The notes below the pieces were generated by a model that was given only the letters and a program-made list of their open reading frames with translations, had not been told where the DNA came from and ran no database searches. A stretch of 15,776 nucleotides of DNA, taken from NCBI GenBank assembly GCA_002346545.1, contig DEAA01000027.1:190069-205844 (forward strand), read 5' to 3'. The stretch comes from Acidobacteria bacterium UBA2994. GTDB lineage: Bacteria; Acidobacteriota; Vicinamibacteria; Vicinamibacterales; UBA8438. Below, in pieces: positions 5,580 through 15,446 of the stretch. Each line of letters begins with the position of its first letter. The stretch's first letter is position 1. The position numbers and the translations under genes are program-made.

Positions 5580-7582
5580 TGGGATTCTATCTCACCACGG
5601 CGATCGACTACGTCAACAGCCGCCCGCACCTGGGAACGGCCTACGAGAAGGTCACGGCAGACGTGATCGTCAGGTACCGCCGCATGTGCGGGATCCCGAC
5701 GTGGTTCGTCATGGGAAATGACGAGCATTCTCAGAACGTATATCAGAGGGCCGCCGAGCGCGGACTCGACCCGATCGCGTTCTGTGACGAGATGGAGCAG
5801 GTGTTCCGAGAGACCTGGGCCAAGCTCGACGTCTCGTTCGATGATTTCATTCGGACTACCGAGGATCGTCACCGCGTGGCAGTGACCACCCTTGTGCAGC
5901 GGATCGCCGACGCCGGTGACCTCTACGAGGGCGAGTACGAGGGGTGGTACTGCGTCTCCTGCGAAGCGTTCAAGCAAGACAAGGATTTACTCGATGGCTA
6001 CTGCCAGGTTCACCCGACGCAGAAGCCGGACTGGATCAAGGAGAAGAACCACTTTTTCCGTTTGTCCCGCTACCGCGATCCACTGCTGGCTCACTACCGG
6101 GCGCACCCGGAGTTCCTGCAGCCTGAGGTGCGGCGGAACGAGATGCTCCGGTTGCTTGAGGGCGGGCTGGAAGACATTTCGGTCAGCCGGACCGGGCAGA
6201 GCTGGGGCATCCCGCTTCCGTTCGACCCGTCGAGCGTGGTCTACGTCTGGTTCGACGCGCTGATCAACTACATCGCGGCGATTGGCTACGGCACCGACGA
6301 GGCGCTGTTCGAACGTTGGTGGCCAGCCCAGCTCCACGTGGTCGGGAAGGACATCACCCGGTTCCACACCGTCGTATGGCCCGCGATGCTGATGAGCGCA
6401 GGGGTGCCGCTGCCGGCGCAGGTTTTCGGCCACGGGTGGGTCCACTGGCAGGGCCAGAAGATGAGCAAGTCACTGGGCATGAGCGTCGACCCTCTCGAGG
6501 CAGCCGAGCGCCTGGGGCCGGATCCGCTCCGGCTCTACCTCACCAAGGAGATCACGTTCGGTCAGGACGGCGACTTTTCGTGGGAACGGTTCGAAGAGCA
6601 GTACAACGTCGACCTTGCCAACAACCTCGGCAACCTGGTGAACCGGGTGGCGGTGATGGCGCATAAATACCGAGATGGACAGCTATCAGCTCCCGAGGGG
6701 GGTGCGTCGTCGCTGGAGATACGGGCCGCGGAAGTTGTGAGCCGATATCGGGCCGCCATGGATGAGCATCGCCTTCATGCCGGGATGACCCTGGCCTTCG
6801 ATCTAGTCGACGCGACCAACGAGTACATCACGCGGTCGGAACCCTGGGCGCTGGCAAAGGACCCGGCTCAGGCGGAAGCGCTGGACAGGGTGCTGTTTGA
6901 CGCCGCCGAGTCAATCAGGGTCTCGGCCGTGCTCTTGTGGCCCGCCATACCGTCATCAGCTACGGAGATTCTCCGTCGCATGGGCCATGATGGTCCACCG
7001 ACCGATCTGTCGGTCGAGGCGGCATGGTCGAATCGCCCCCGTTCGCTGGTCAAAGGGCCGCCACTTTGGCCTCGAATCGAGCGGGCCGACGCGGAGCCTG
7101 ATGGCGCCACGAGGGAGCGGAAGACAGCAGCGAAAGGAACAGAGACTAAGATGACTGACGAGTTGGACCCACCGGCGCTGCCGGCACCACCGGTCGCAAT
7201 GCCCACCCCTGCCGCCGAGAAGCCGGCCCCGCTGCCAGTTGAAGAGGCGCCCCGAGTGTCGTTTGATGACTTCCTGAAGGTCGAGCTGCGGGTGGCCCGC
7301 GTAACGTCGGCGGAGGCGATCCCAAAGTCGAAGAAGTTGCTCAAGGTGACCGTCGAGGTGGGTGGGGCCGAGCGTACGCTGGTGGCTGGCATCGCCCGCG
7401 CCTACGAGCCGGAGTCCCTGGTCGGACGGTCAGTGGTGATCGTGGCAAACTTGGAGAAGGCCAAGCTGATGGGCGTCGACTCGAACGGTATGATGCTCGC
7501 GGCCACTGATCCGGAGGGCAAACCGGTGTTGCTGACCGTCGATGATCCCGAAGCGGCGCCATCAGGGGCACGAGTGCGGTGA
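5579..7582 (+). CDS. metG: Methionyl-tRNA synthetase with C-terminal tRNA-binding domain
   Basis: MetG charges tRNA-Met (elongator and initiator) with methionine in the cytoplasm. The 667-residue product has the class I motifs: HIGH form PHLGT (16-20) and KMSKS (294-298). One zinc knuckle is visible in the connective peptide as CVSC (125-128) with CQVH (142-145). VYVWFDALINY (221-231) and the VVGKDITRFH signature (254-263) follow. The anticodon-binding helical domain spans about 310-500. A Pro/Ala-rich linker (about 525-559) leads into an EMAP/Trbp111-type OB-fold domain (560-667: FLKVELRVARV, VAGIARAYEPESLVGR, ANLEKAKLMGVDSNGM). The fused form is normal for many bacteria. Start GTG 5579 has a good Shine-Dalgarno sequence. 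The gene overlaps tatD by 4 nt, and a metG-tatD pairing is common in bacteria. Confidence 0.96.
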   Translation: MGFYLTTAIDYVNSRPHLGTAYEKVTADVIVRYRRMCGIPTWFVMGNDEHSQNVYQRAAERGLDPIAFCDEMEQVFRETWAKLDVSFDDFIRTTEDRHRVAVTTLVQRIADAGDLYEGEYEGWYCVSCEAFKQDKDLLDGYCQVHPTQKPDWIKEKNHFFRLSRYRDPLLAHYRAHPEFLQPEVRRNEMLRLLEGGLEDISVSRTGQSWGIPLPFDPSSVVYVWFDALINYIAAIGYGTDEALFERWWPAQLHVVGKDITRFHTVVWPAMLMSAGVPLPAQVFGHGWVHWQGQKMSKSLGMSVDPLEAAERLGPDPLRLYLTKEITFGQDGDFSWERFEEQYNVDLANNLGNLVNRVAVMAHKYRDGQLSAPEGGASSLEIRAAEVVSRYRAAMDEHRLHAGMTLAFDLVDATNEYITRSEPWALAKDPAQAEALDRVLFDAAESIRVSAVLLWPAIPSSATEILRRMGHDGPPTDLSVEAAWSNRPRSLVKGPPLWPRIERADAEPDGATRERKTAAKGTETKMTDELDPPALPAPPVAMPTPAAEKPAPLPVEEAPRVSFDDFLKVELRVARVTSAEAIPKSKKLLKVTVEVGGAERTLVAGIARAYEPESLVGRSVVIVANLEKAKLMGVDSNGMMLAATDPEGKPVLLTVDDPEAAPSGARVR

Positions 7583-8370
7583 TCGACTCGCACTGCCATC
7601 TGGCGGACGAGGCGTTCGGCAAGGATCTCGAGCCGGTGGTGGCCCGCGCTAAAGCGGCTGGTGTGTCTGGGGTGCTTTGCATCCTTGATGCGACCCTCGC
7701 CCGGGAGGCGACCCGGGCCGACGAGGTGCAGGAGGCTTGGCCGGCAGTACGGTTTGCCACCGGAGTTCATCCGCATCATGCGGGGGCGTTTACCGACCGG
7801 CCGGCTGACGTCGGCGTGTTCCTCGAGGCGGCGGTCGAGGCACGACCCGGCACCGTGGCGGTAGGAGAGATCGGACTCGATTACCACTATGATTTCTCGC
7901 CGCGCGACGTGCAGCGGGAGGTGTTTAGGCGACAGATTGCGGTGTCCCGTGAGCGAAACCTGCCGATCGTGATTCACACGCGCGACGCTGAAGATGAAAC
8001 GTTCGAGCTGCTGGAGGAGCCTGCCGCCCGTGGCGTGTCGGGCGTCTTTCACTGTTTCACCGGTGGCCCGGAGATGGCTCGGCGGGCCCTGGGACTCGGC
8101 TTCCACGTCTCATTCTCTGGTATCGCCACGTTCCGCAGTGCGGACGAGATCCGGGCGGCGGCGAAGCTGGTGTCCGACGATCGCCTGCTGGTGGAGACTG
8201 ACGCACCGTATTTGGCTCCGGTGCCGCACCGGGGGCAGCGGAACGAGCCGGCCTGGGTTGCCACGGTGGTCGAGCGGTTAGCTGAGCTTCGGGAGACCAC
8301 CCCCCTGGTCCTCGGGGAGCGAACGCTAGCGACCTTTGAGGCGCTGTTTGGTACAGCGAGTTCCGGCTAA
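7579..8370 (+). CDS. tatD: TatD family metal-dependent deoxyribonuclease
   Basis: TatD-family proteins are cytoplasmic TIM-barrel metal-dependent nucleases with 3'-5' exonuclease activity linked to DNA repair and nucleic-acid turnover. The 263-residue product is standard length. Metal ligands are visible as DSHCHL (His5, His7), GEIGLDYHYD (Glu97), IVIHTRDA (His133), FHCFTGG (His158) and VETDAPYLAP (Asp208), all family signatures. The GTG start overlaps the metG stop in a GTGA tetranucleotide, so translation is probably coupled. The polyprenyl synthase gene follows after 32 bp. Confidence 0.94.
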   Translation: MIDSHCHLADEAFGKDLEPVVARAKAAGVSGVLCILDATLAREATRADEVQEAWPAVRFATGVHPHHAGAFTDRPADVGVFLEAAVEARPGTVAVGEIGLDYHYDFSPRDVQREVFRRQIAVSRERNLPIVIHTRDAEDETFELLEEPAARGVSGVFHCFTGGPEMARRALGLGFHVSFSGIATFRSADEIRAAAKLVSDDRLLVETDAPYLAPVPHRGQRNEPAWVATVVERLAELRETTPLVLGERTLATFEALFGTASSG

Positions 8371-8402
8371 AGGGTTGTCGCGTTGACACTTGGATCGCAA
8401 GT

Positions 8403-11490
<3,088 letters not shown>

Positions 11491-11495
11491 CGGTT

Positions 11496-12860
11496 ATGAA
11501 CGAGCGAATACTCGTCGTCGACGACGACGAAGGCGTCCGGGAGTCGATTGCAATGACCCTCGAGTACGAGGGCTACGAGTGCGTCTTTGCCCGTAGTGGG
11601 CAGGAAGGACTCGACAAGATCGAGAGCGAGAGTCCCGACCTCGTGCTATTAGATATCAAGATGCCAGGAATGGACGGGCTGGAGGTGCTCCGTCAGTTAC
11701 GCGACGGTGGTGATGTCCTACCCGTCATAGTGATCTCGGGGCACGGCACCATCAACACGGCGGTGGAGGCCACTAAGCAGGGGGCGTTCGCATTTCTTGA
11801 AAAGGGCTTCGAGGCTGACGCTCTCAAGGTCAACATCCGGAACGCCCTTAAACAGCGACGACTCGAAAAAGAGGTCAGTTCCTACCGGCGGAAGGCCGAC
11901 GTTCGCCACGAGATGGTGGGCGAGAGTCCAGCCCTCGGAGAGGTAAACGAGGCGATCAGCCGGGCGGCGCCCACCAATAGCACCGTCCTGATCCAGGGCG
12001 AGAGCGGGGTCGGCAAAGAACTGGTCGCACGAGCCATTCACCGCGACAGCAAACGCCGGCGCGAGGAATTCATTCAGGTCAATTGTGCCGCGTTGCCGGA
12101 AGCGATTATTGAGTCGCAGCTCTTCGGTCACGAACGTGGCGCCTTCACCGACGCGCGCCAGAAGCAGATCGGGAAGTTCGAGCGGGCTGATCGGGGAACC
12201 ATCTTTCTGGACGAGGTCGGTGACATGAGCTTGCAGGCGCAGGCCAAGGTGCTGCGTGTCCTCCAGGAGGGCGAGGTCGAGCCTCTCGGTGCGGCGCGAA
12301 CCATCAAGGTGAACGTTCGGGTCATCGCTGCGACCAATCGGAATCTCGAAGAGGCGATCGAGAGTGGCGCGTTCCGCGAGGATCTCTACTTCCGGTTGAG
12401 CGTGATTCCGATTCGGGTGCCGCCGCTGCGCGACCGGCGAGAGGATGTTCCTCGGCTGATCGGGCACTTCGCCCGCCAGTTCTGCCGGGAGAACAACTTC
12501 CGGTCGAAGCGGGTTACGTTGCCGGCCGTCGAGCTGCTCAGCGGCGAACAGTGGCGCGGTAACGTACGTGAGCTCCGGAACACGGTCGAACGCCTGGTGG
12601 TGATGACGCCGGGCGACGTAATTGACGTGGCAGAGGTCCGCGGCATACTCCGGTTCGCCCCCCGGGTGGGCGGCTCAGAACCGGCGCGTGCCAAGACGCT
12701 ACGCGAGTTCAAGGAGACCTCCGAACGGGCCTTCCTGGTCGAGAAGCTACGCGAGCAGGACTGGAACATTTCCAAGACCGCCGAGGTCATCGAAACGCCT
12801 CGGAGCAACCTGTACAAGAAGCTGGATCAGCACAACATCAGTAAGAAACAGGACGGCTAG
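11496..12860 (+). CDS. NtrC/NtrX-type sigma-54 response regulator with GAFTDA loop
   Basis: The 454-residue product has three domains. The receiver (1-120) has acidic pocket Asp9-Asp11, phosphoacceptor Asp53 (LLDIKMPG), Ser81 in VISGHGT and Lys103. The AAA+ activator domain (about 140-370) has Walker A GESGVGK (168-174), Walker B FLDE (Asp239, Glu240) and the ATNRNL and FREDLYFRLSV segments. A Fis-type helix-turn-helix lies at the C-terminus (WNISKTAEVIETPRSNLYKKL). The HTH and overall length resemble NtrX. Two departures stand out. The sigma-54 contact loop reads GAFTDA (215-220) instead of GAFTGA, and Lys103 is followed by Gly104 rather than the usual Pro. No histidine kinase is in the window, so the partner and target genes are unknown. 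ligA ends 5 bp upstream. Confidence 0.92.
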   Translation: MNERILVVDDDEGVRESIAMTLEYEGYECVFARSGQEGLDKIESESPDLVLLDIKMPGMDGLEVLRQLRDGGDVLPVIVISGHGTINTAVEATKQGAFAFLEKGFEADALKVNIRNALKQRRLEKEVSSYRRKADVRHEMVGESPALGEVNEAISRAAPTNSTVLIQGESGVGKELVARAIHRDSKRRREEFIQVNCAALPEAIIESQLFGHERGAFTDARQKQIGKFERADRGTIFLDEVGDMSLQAQAKVLRVLQEGEVEPLGAARTIKVNVRVIAATNRNLEEAIESGAFREDLYFRLSVIPIRVPPLRDRREDVPRLIGHFARQFCRENNFRSKRVTLPAVELLSGEQWRGNVRELRNTVERLVVMTPGDVIDVAEVRGILRFAPRVGGSEPARAKTLREFKETSERAFLVEKLREQDWNISKTAEVIETPRSNLYKKLDQHNISKKQDG

Positions 12861-12917
12861 TAGCTAAGCACGCAGAAGGCTGGTGTGGACGGCCAAAGGA
12901 GAGAAATAGACCAATAT

Positions 12918-13318
12918 CCGCCGTAGAGGGATAGACGACCGCTGCGTTGCCGCTTTCGGGCGGGGACGGGGAGGAAAGTCCGAACTCCAGAGGGCAGTGC
13001 GCCGGGTAACCCCCGGTCAGGGTGACCTGAAGGAAAGTGGCACAGAAAATATACCGCCTGTCTACGCGAGTAGGCAGGTAAGGGTGAAAAGGTGCGGTAA
13101 GAGCGCACCGCGTTCGCCGTAAGGCGAATGGCAGGCTAAACCCCGCACGGAGCAAGACCAAATAGGGAGGCGCTGTAGGGCAGCCCGTCCGAAGCCTCCG
13201 GGTAGGTCGCTGGATCCTGTCAGTGATGACGGGACTAGAGGAATGGTCGTCGCCTGGTCGCGGTCCCTCTGGGGTCACGGCCGGGAACAGAATTCGGCTT
13301 ATCGTCTCTCTGCGGCGG
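12918..13318 (+). ncRNA. rnpB: RNase P RNA, bacterial type A
   Basis: This is the catalytic RNA that removes 5' leaders from precursor tRNAs. Diagnostic conserved blocks are GAGGAAAGTCCGAACTCC (12971-12988), AGGTAAGGGTGAAA (13076-13089), GCGGTAAGAGCGCACCGC (13094-13111), CAAGACCAAATAGGGAGG (13153-13170) and ACAGAATTCGGCTTATCG (13287-13304). The ends were set from the P1 helix: 12918-12931 pairs with 13305-13318, 14 bp with two G-U pairs. P2 pairs GACGACC (12934-12940) with GGTCGTC (13245-13251). P4 includes CCGAA (12980-12984) with TTCGG (13293-13297). A long hairpin at 13256-13282 sits where P19 is found. Total about 401 nt, typical of type A. The gene fills most of the 485-bp gap between the regulator and the amidohydrolase; I see no convincing promoter in 12861-12917. 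Confidence 0.95.
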
Positions 13319-13345
13319 ATTCTAATCGCACGAAGTGGATATCTG

Positions 13346-14473
13346 ATGAAGCGCTGGATCAGCGTCGGGGTGGCAGCGTCCGTGCTCGTGGCGGTGTCGT
13401 TGGTGGCACAGGACAGACGCGGCGCGCAGCTCTCGGCACCGATGACAGTCGAGGACTACGTCCCGCGGTCGACGCTCATCGTGCCAGAGCATCCGGTGCC
13501 GAGCGCTAAGTTCCCCGTGGTGGATGTGCACAGTCACCATCGCCCAGGGCTCTCGGGGCGGCAATGGGAGCGGATCGTCGGGGAGATGGACGACCTAAAC
13601 CTGCAGGTCCTCGTCAATCTCAGTGGTGGCTCCGGCGCCACCCTCGCCTCGAGCATTGAGGTCATTCGACGTAGCCCGCATCCCGACCGGATGGTGTTCT
13701 TCGCCAACCTTGACTTCAGCCGGGGTGTGACGCCAGGTTTTGGCGAGCGTGCGGCGGCCCAACTCCGGCGAGACGTCGAGGCGGGGGCAGTTGGCTTGAA
13801 GATCTTCAAGAACTTCGGCTTAACCGTGCTGGACGTCAGCGGACAGCGGGTCCAGGTCGACGACCCGGAACTGGTGCCGGTGTGGGAGGTGTGCGCGACG
13901 CTAGGAATCCCCGTGTTGATCCATACCGGCGAGCCAAGTGAGTTCTTCGAGCCTGTCGATCGTCACAACGAGCGGTGGCTCGAGCTGGTGCTCCGTCCCG
14001 GGCGCCGGCTACCGGCGGATCGGTATCCCAGCTTCGATACGATCATGGCCGAGCGGGATCGCATGTTCGCTCGCCATCCAGATACAACGTTCATCGCCGC
14101 GCACATGGGCTGGCACGCCAACGACCTGGGCCGGCTGGGCGACCTGCTGGACCAACTGCCCAACGTCGTGGTGGGGACCGGCGCCATTCTGTACGAACTG
14201 GGACGTCAGCCGAGGACGGCCAAGGCGTTCTTCGAGCAGTACGCCGATCGGGTGTTGTTTGGGAAGGACTCATATCGGGCGGAGGAGTTCCCCTACTATT
14301 GGCGGACGTTTGAGACGGAGGACGAGTACTTCGACTATTACCGCCGCTATCACGCGTTCTGGAAGCTCTACGGTCTGGGACTAAGCGACGACGTCTTGCG
14401 CAAGGTGTACTACGAGAACGCACTTCGAGTGGTCCCGGGTATTCCGCGCAACGGGTTCCCGCCGCTTCACTGA
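13346..14473 (+). CDS. Exported amidohydrolase-family metal-dependent hydrolase (COG2159/Amidohydro_2 type)
   Basis: The 375-residue product starts with a short Sec signal peptide (MKRW, core ISVGVAASVLVAVSLVA, probable cleavage near Ala21) and is expected outside the cytoplasm. The mature part looks like a TIM-barrel amidohydrolase: VVDVHSHHRPG (His62, His64, His65), FANLDFSRG (119-127), GLKIFKNFG (Lys152), LIHTGEPSEFF (His193), FIAAHMGWHAND (His253) and VLFGKDSYRAEE (Asp308). The order H-x-H, K or E, H, H, D suits a metal-dependent decarboxylase or hydrolase, but the substrate is unknown. I chose ATG 13346 because the longer frame back to 13223 runs through the 3' end of rnpB and would bury the signal peptide behind 41 residues. 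The gene starts 27 bp after the rnpB 3' end with no terminator between. The sugar epimerase gene follows after 25 bp. Confidence 0.85.
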   Translation: MKRWISVGVAASVLVAVSLVAQDRRGAQLSAPMTVEDYVPRSTLIVPEHPVPSAKFPVVDVHSHHRPGLSGRQWERIVGEMDDLNLQVLVNLSGGSGATLASSIEVIRRSPHPDRMVFFANLDFSRGVTPGFGERAAAQLRRDVEAGAVGLKIFKNFGLTVLDVSGQRVQVDDPELVPVWEVCATLGIPVLIHTGEPSEFFEPVDRHNERWLELVLRPGRRLPADRYPSFDTIMAERDRMFARHPDTTFIAAHMGWHANDLGRLGDLLDQLPNVVVGTGAILYELGRQPRTAKAFFEQYADRVLFGKDSYRAEEFPYYWRTFETEDEYFDYYRRYHAFWKLYGLGLSDDVLRKVYYENALRVVPGIPRNGFPPLH

Positions 14474-14498
14474 GCGTGATGGACACGGGTTCTGCGAC

Positions 14499-15446
14499 AT
14501 GGCGACCTATTTGGTGACGGGTGGTGCGGGCTTCATCGGGTCTCATGTGGTGGACGAGCTGCGGTCACGGGGCGAGCAGGTGCGGGTGGTCGACAGCTTG
14601 GTGACCGGTCGCCGTGAGAACCTGGCGCACGCGCCAGAAGTCGAGCTGATGGTGGGCGATCTGGGCGACGCCGACGTAATGGATCGGGCGACGCGAGATA
14701 TCGATTACGTCGTCCATCTGGCTGCCATTCCCTCGGTGCCCCGGTCGATCGACGAGCCGGTCGCTACCAATCACGCTAACGTCACGGGCACGCTCGGGTT
14801 GTTCGTGGCGGCCGAGCGGCACGGTGTCAAGCGGGTGGTCTTCGCCAGCTCGTCGTCGATCTATGGCGATTCGGCAGCGCTCCCCAAGCGTGAGGATATG
14901 CCAGCCGACCCGCTGTCACCCTACGCCCTGCAGAAGCTTATGGGCGAGCAGTACGCGCGGCTCTTCCTCCGGCTGCATGGGCTCGAGACGGTGTCGGTGC
15001 GCTACTTTAACGTCTTCGGTCCACGCCAGGATCCGTCGTCTCCCTATTCCGGCGTCATCTCGCTCTTCGCCCGCTGTCTTGCCGAGCAGCGGGCGCCGAT
15101 CATCTACGGCGACGGTGAACAGACTCGCGACTTCACCTACGTGCAGAACGTGGTGGATGGGACGTTGCGGGCCTGTACGGCCACGAATGTGGCCGGTCGG
15201 GTGATCAATATCTCCTGTGGCGACCGGGTTTCGTTGAATACGCTGTATCAGTTGATGCGGGAGCGGGCTGGTGGCGGGCCGGATCCGGAGTTCGCGCCGG
15301 CCCGGGTGGGCGACGTGCGTGATTCCCAGGCCGACATCGCCCTAGCCCGGGAGTTGCTCGGTTACCGGCCGTTCGTGGCGCTCGAGGAAGGTCTCGCGCG
15401 GACGATGGCCTGGTATCGCAACGAGGAGGCGCAGCCGGCTACGTGA
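14499..15446 (+). CDS. NAD-dependent sugar-nucleotide epimerase/dehydratase (extended SDR, UDP-glucose/GlcNAc 4-epimerase-like)
   Basis: Members convert nucleotide sugars (4-epimerases, dehydratases, decarboxylases) in the cytoplasm to supply surface polysaccharide synthesis. The 315-residue product has the Rossmann motif GGAGFIG (8-14), the NAD-ribose Asp32 (VVDSLVTG), VGDL (52-55) and HLAAIPSVPRS (73-83). Catalytic residues are in SSSSIYGD (117-124) and YALQK (Tyr142, Lys146). Further on are RYFNVFGPRQDP, YGDGEQTRDFTYVQNVV and a C-terminal LGYRP. The VPRS segment and overall pattern resemble UDP-GlcNAc/UDP-glucose 4-epimerases of the WbpP type, but substrate cannot be fixed from sequence by eye. 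Its stop overlaps the stop of the convergent NfeD-like gene by 8 bp. Confidence 0.9.
   Translation: MATYLVTGGAGFIGSHVVDELRSRGEQVRVVDSLVTGRRENLAHAPEVELMVGDLGDADVMDRATRDIDYVVHLAAIPSVPRSIDEPVATNHANVTGTLGLFVAAERHGVKRVVFASSSSIYGDSAALPKREDMPADPLSPYALQKLMGEQYARLFLRLHGLETVSVRYFNVFGPRQDPSSPYSGVISLFARCLAEQRAPIIYGDGEQTRDFTYVQNVVDGTLRACTATNVAGRVINISCGDRVSLNTLYQLMRERAGGGPDPEFAPARVGDVRDSQADIALARELLGYRPFVALEEGLARTMAWYRNEEAQPAT

Noticed and set aside
12838..13278. Minus-strand open frames across the RNase P RNA gene
   Set aside because: The sequence is explained by conserved RNase P RNA structure on the plus strand, and the translations show no domain.
13223..13345. Upstream extension of the amidohydrolase frame
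   Set aside because: These 41 codons lie in the 3' part of rnpB and would place polar residues ahead of a good signal peptide, so ATG 13346 is preferred.
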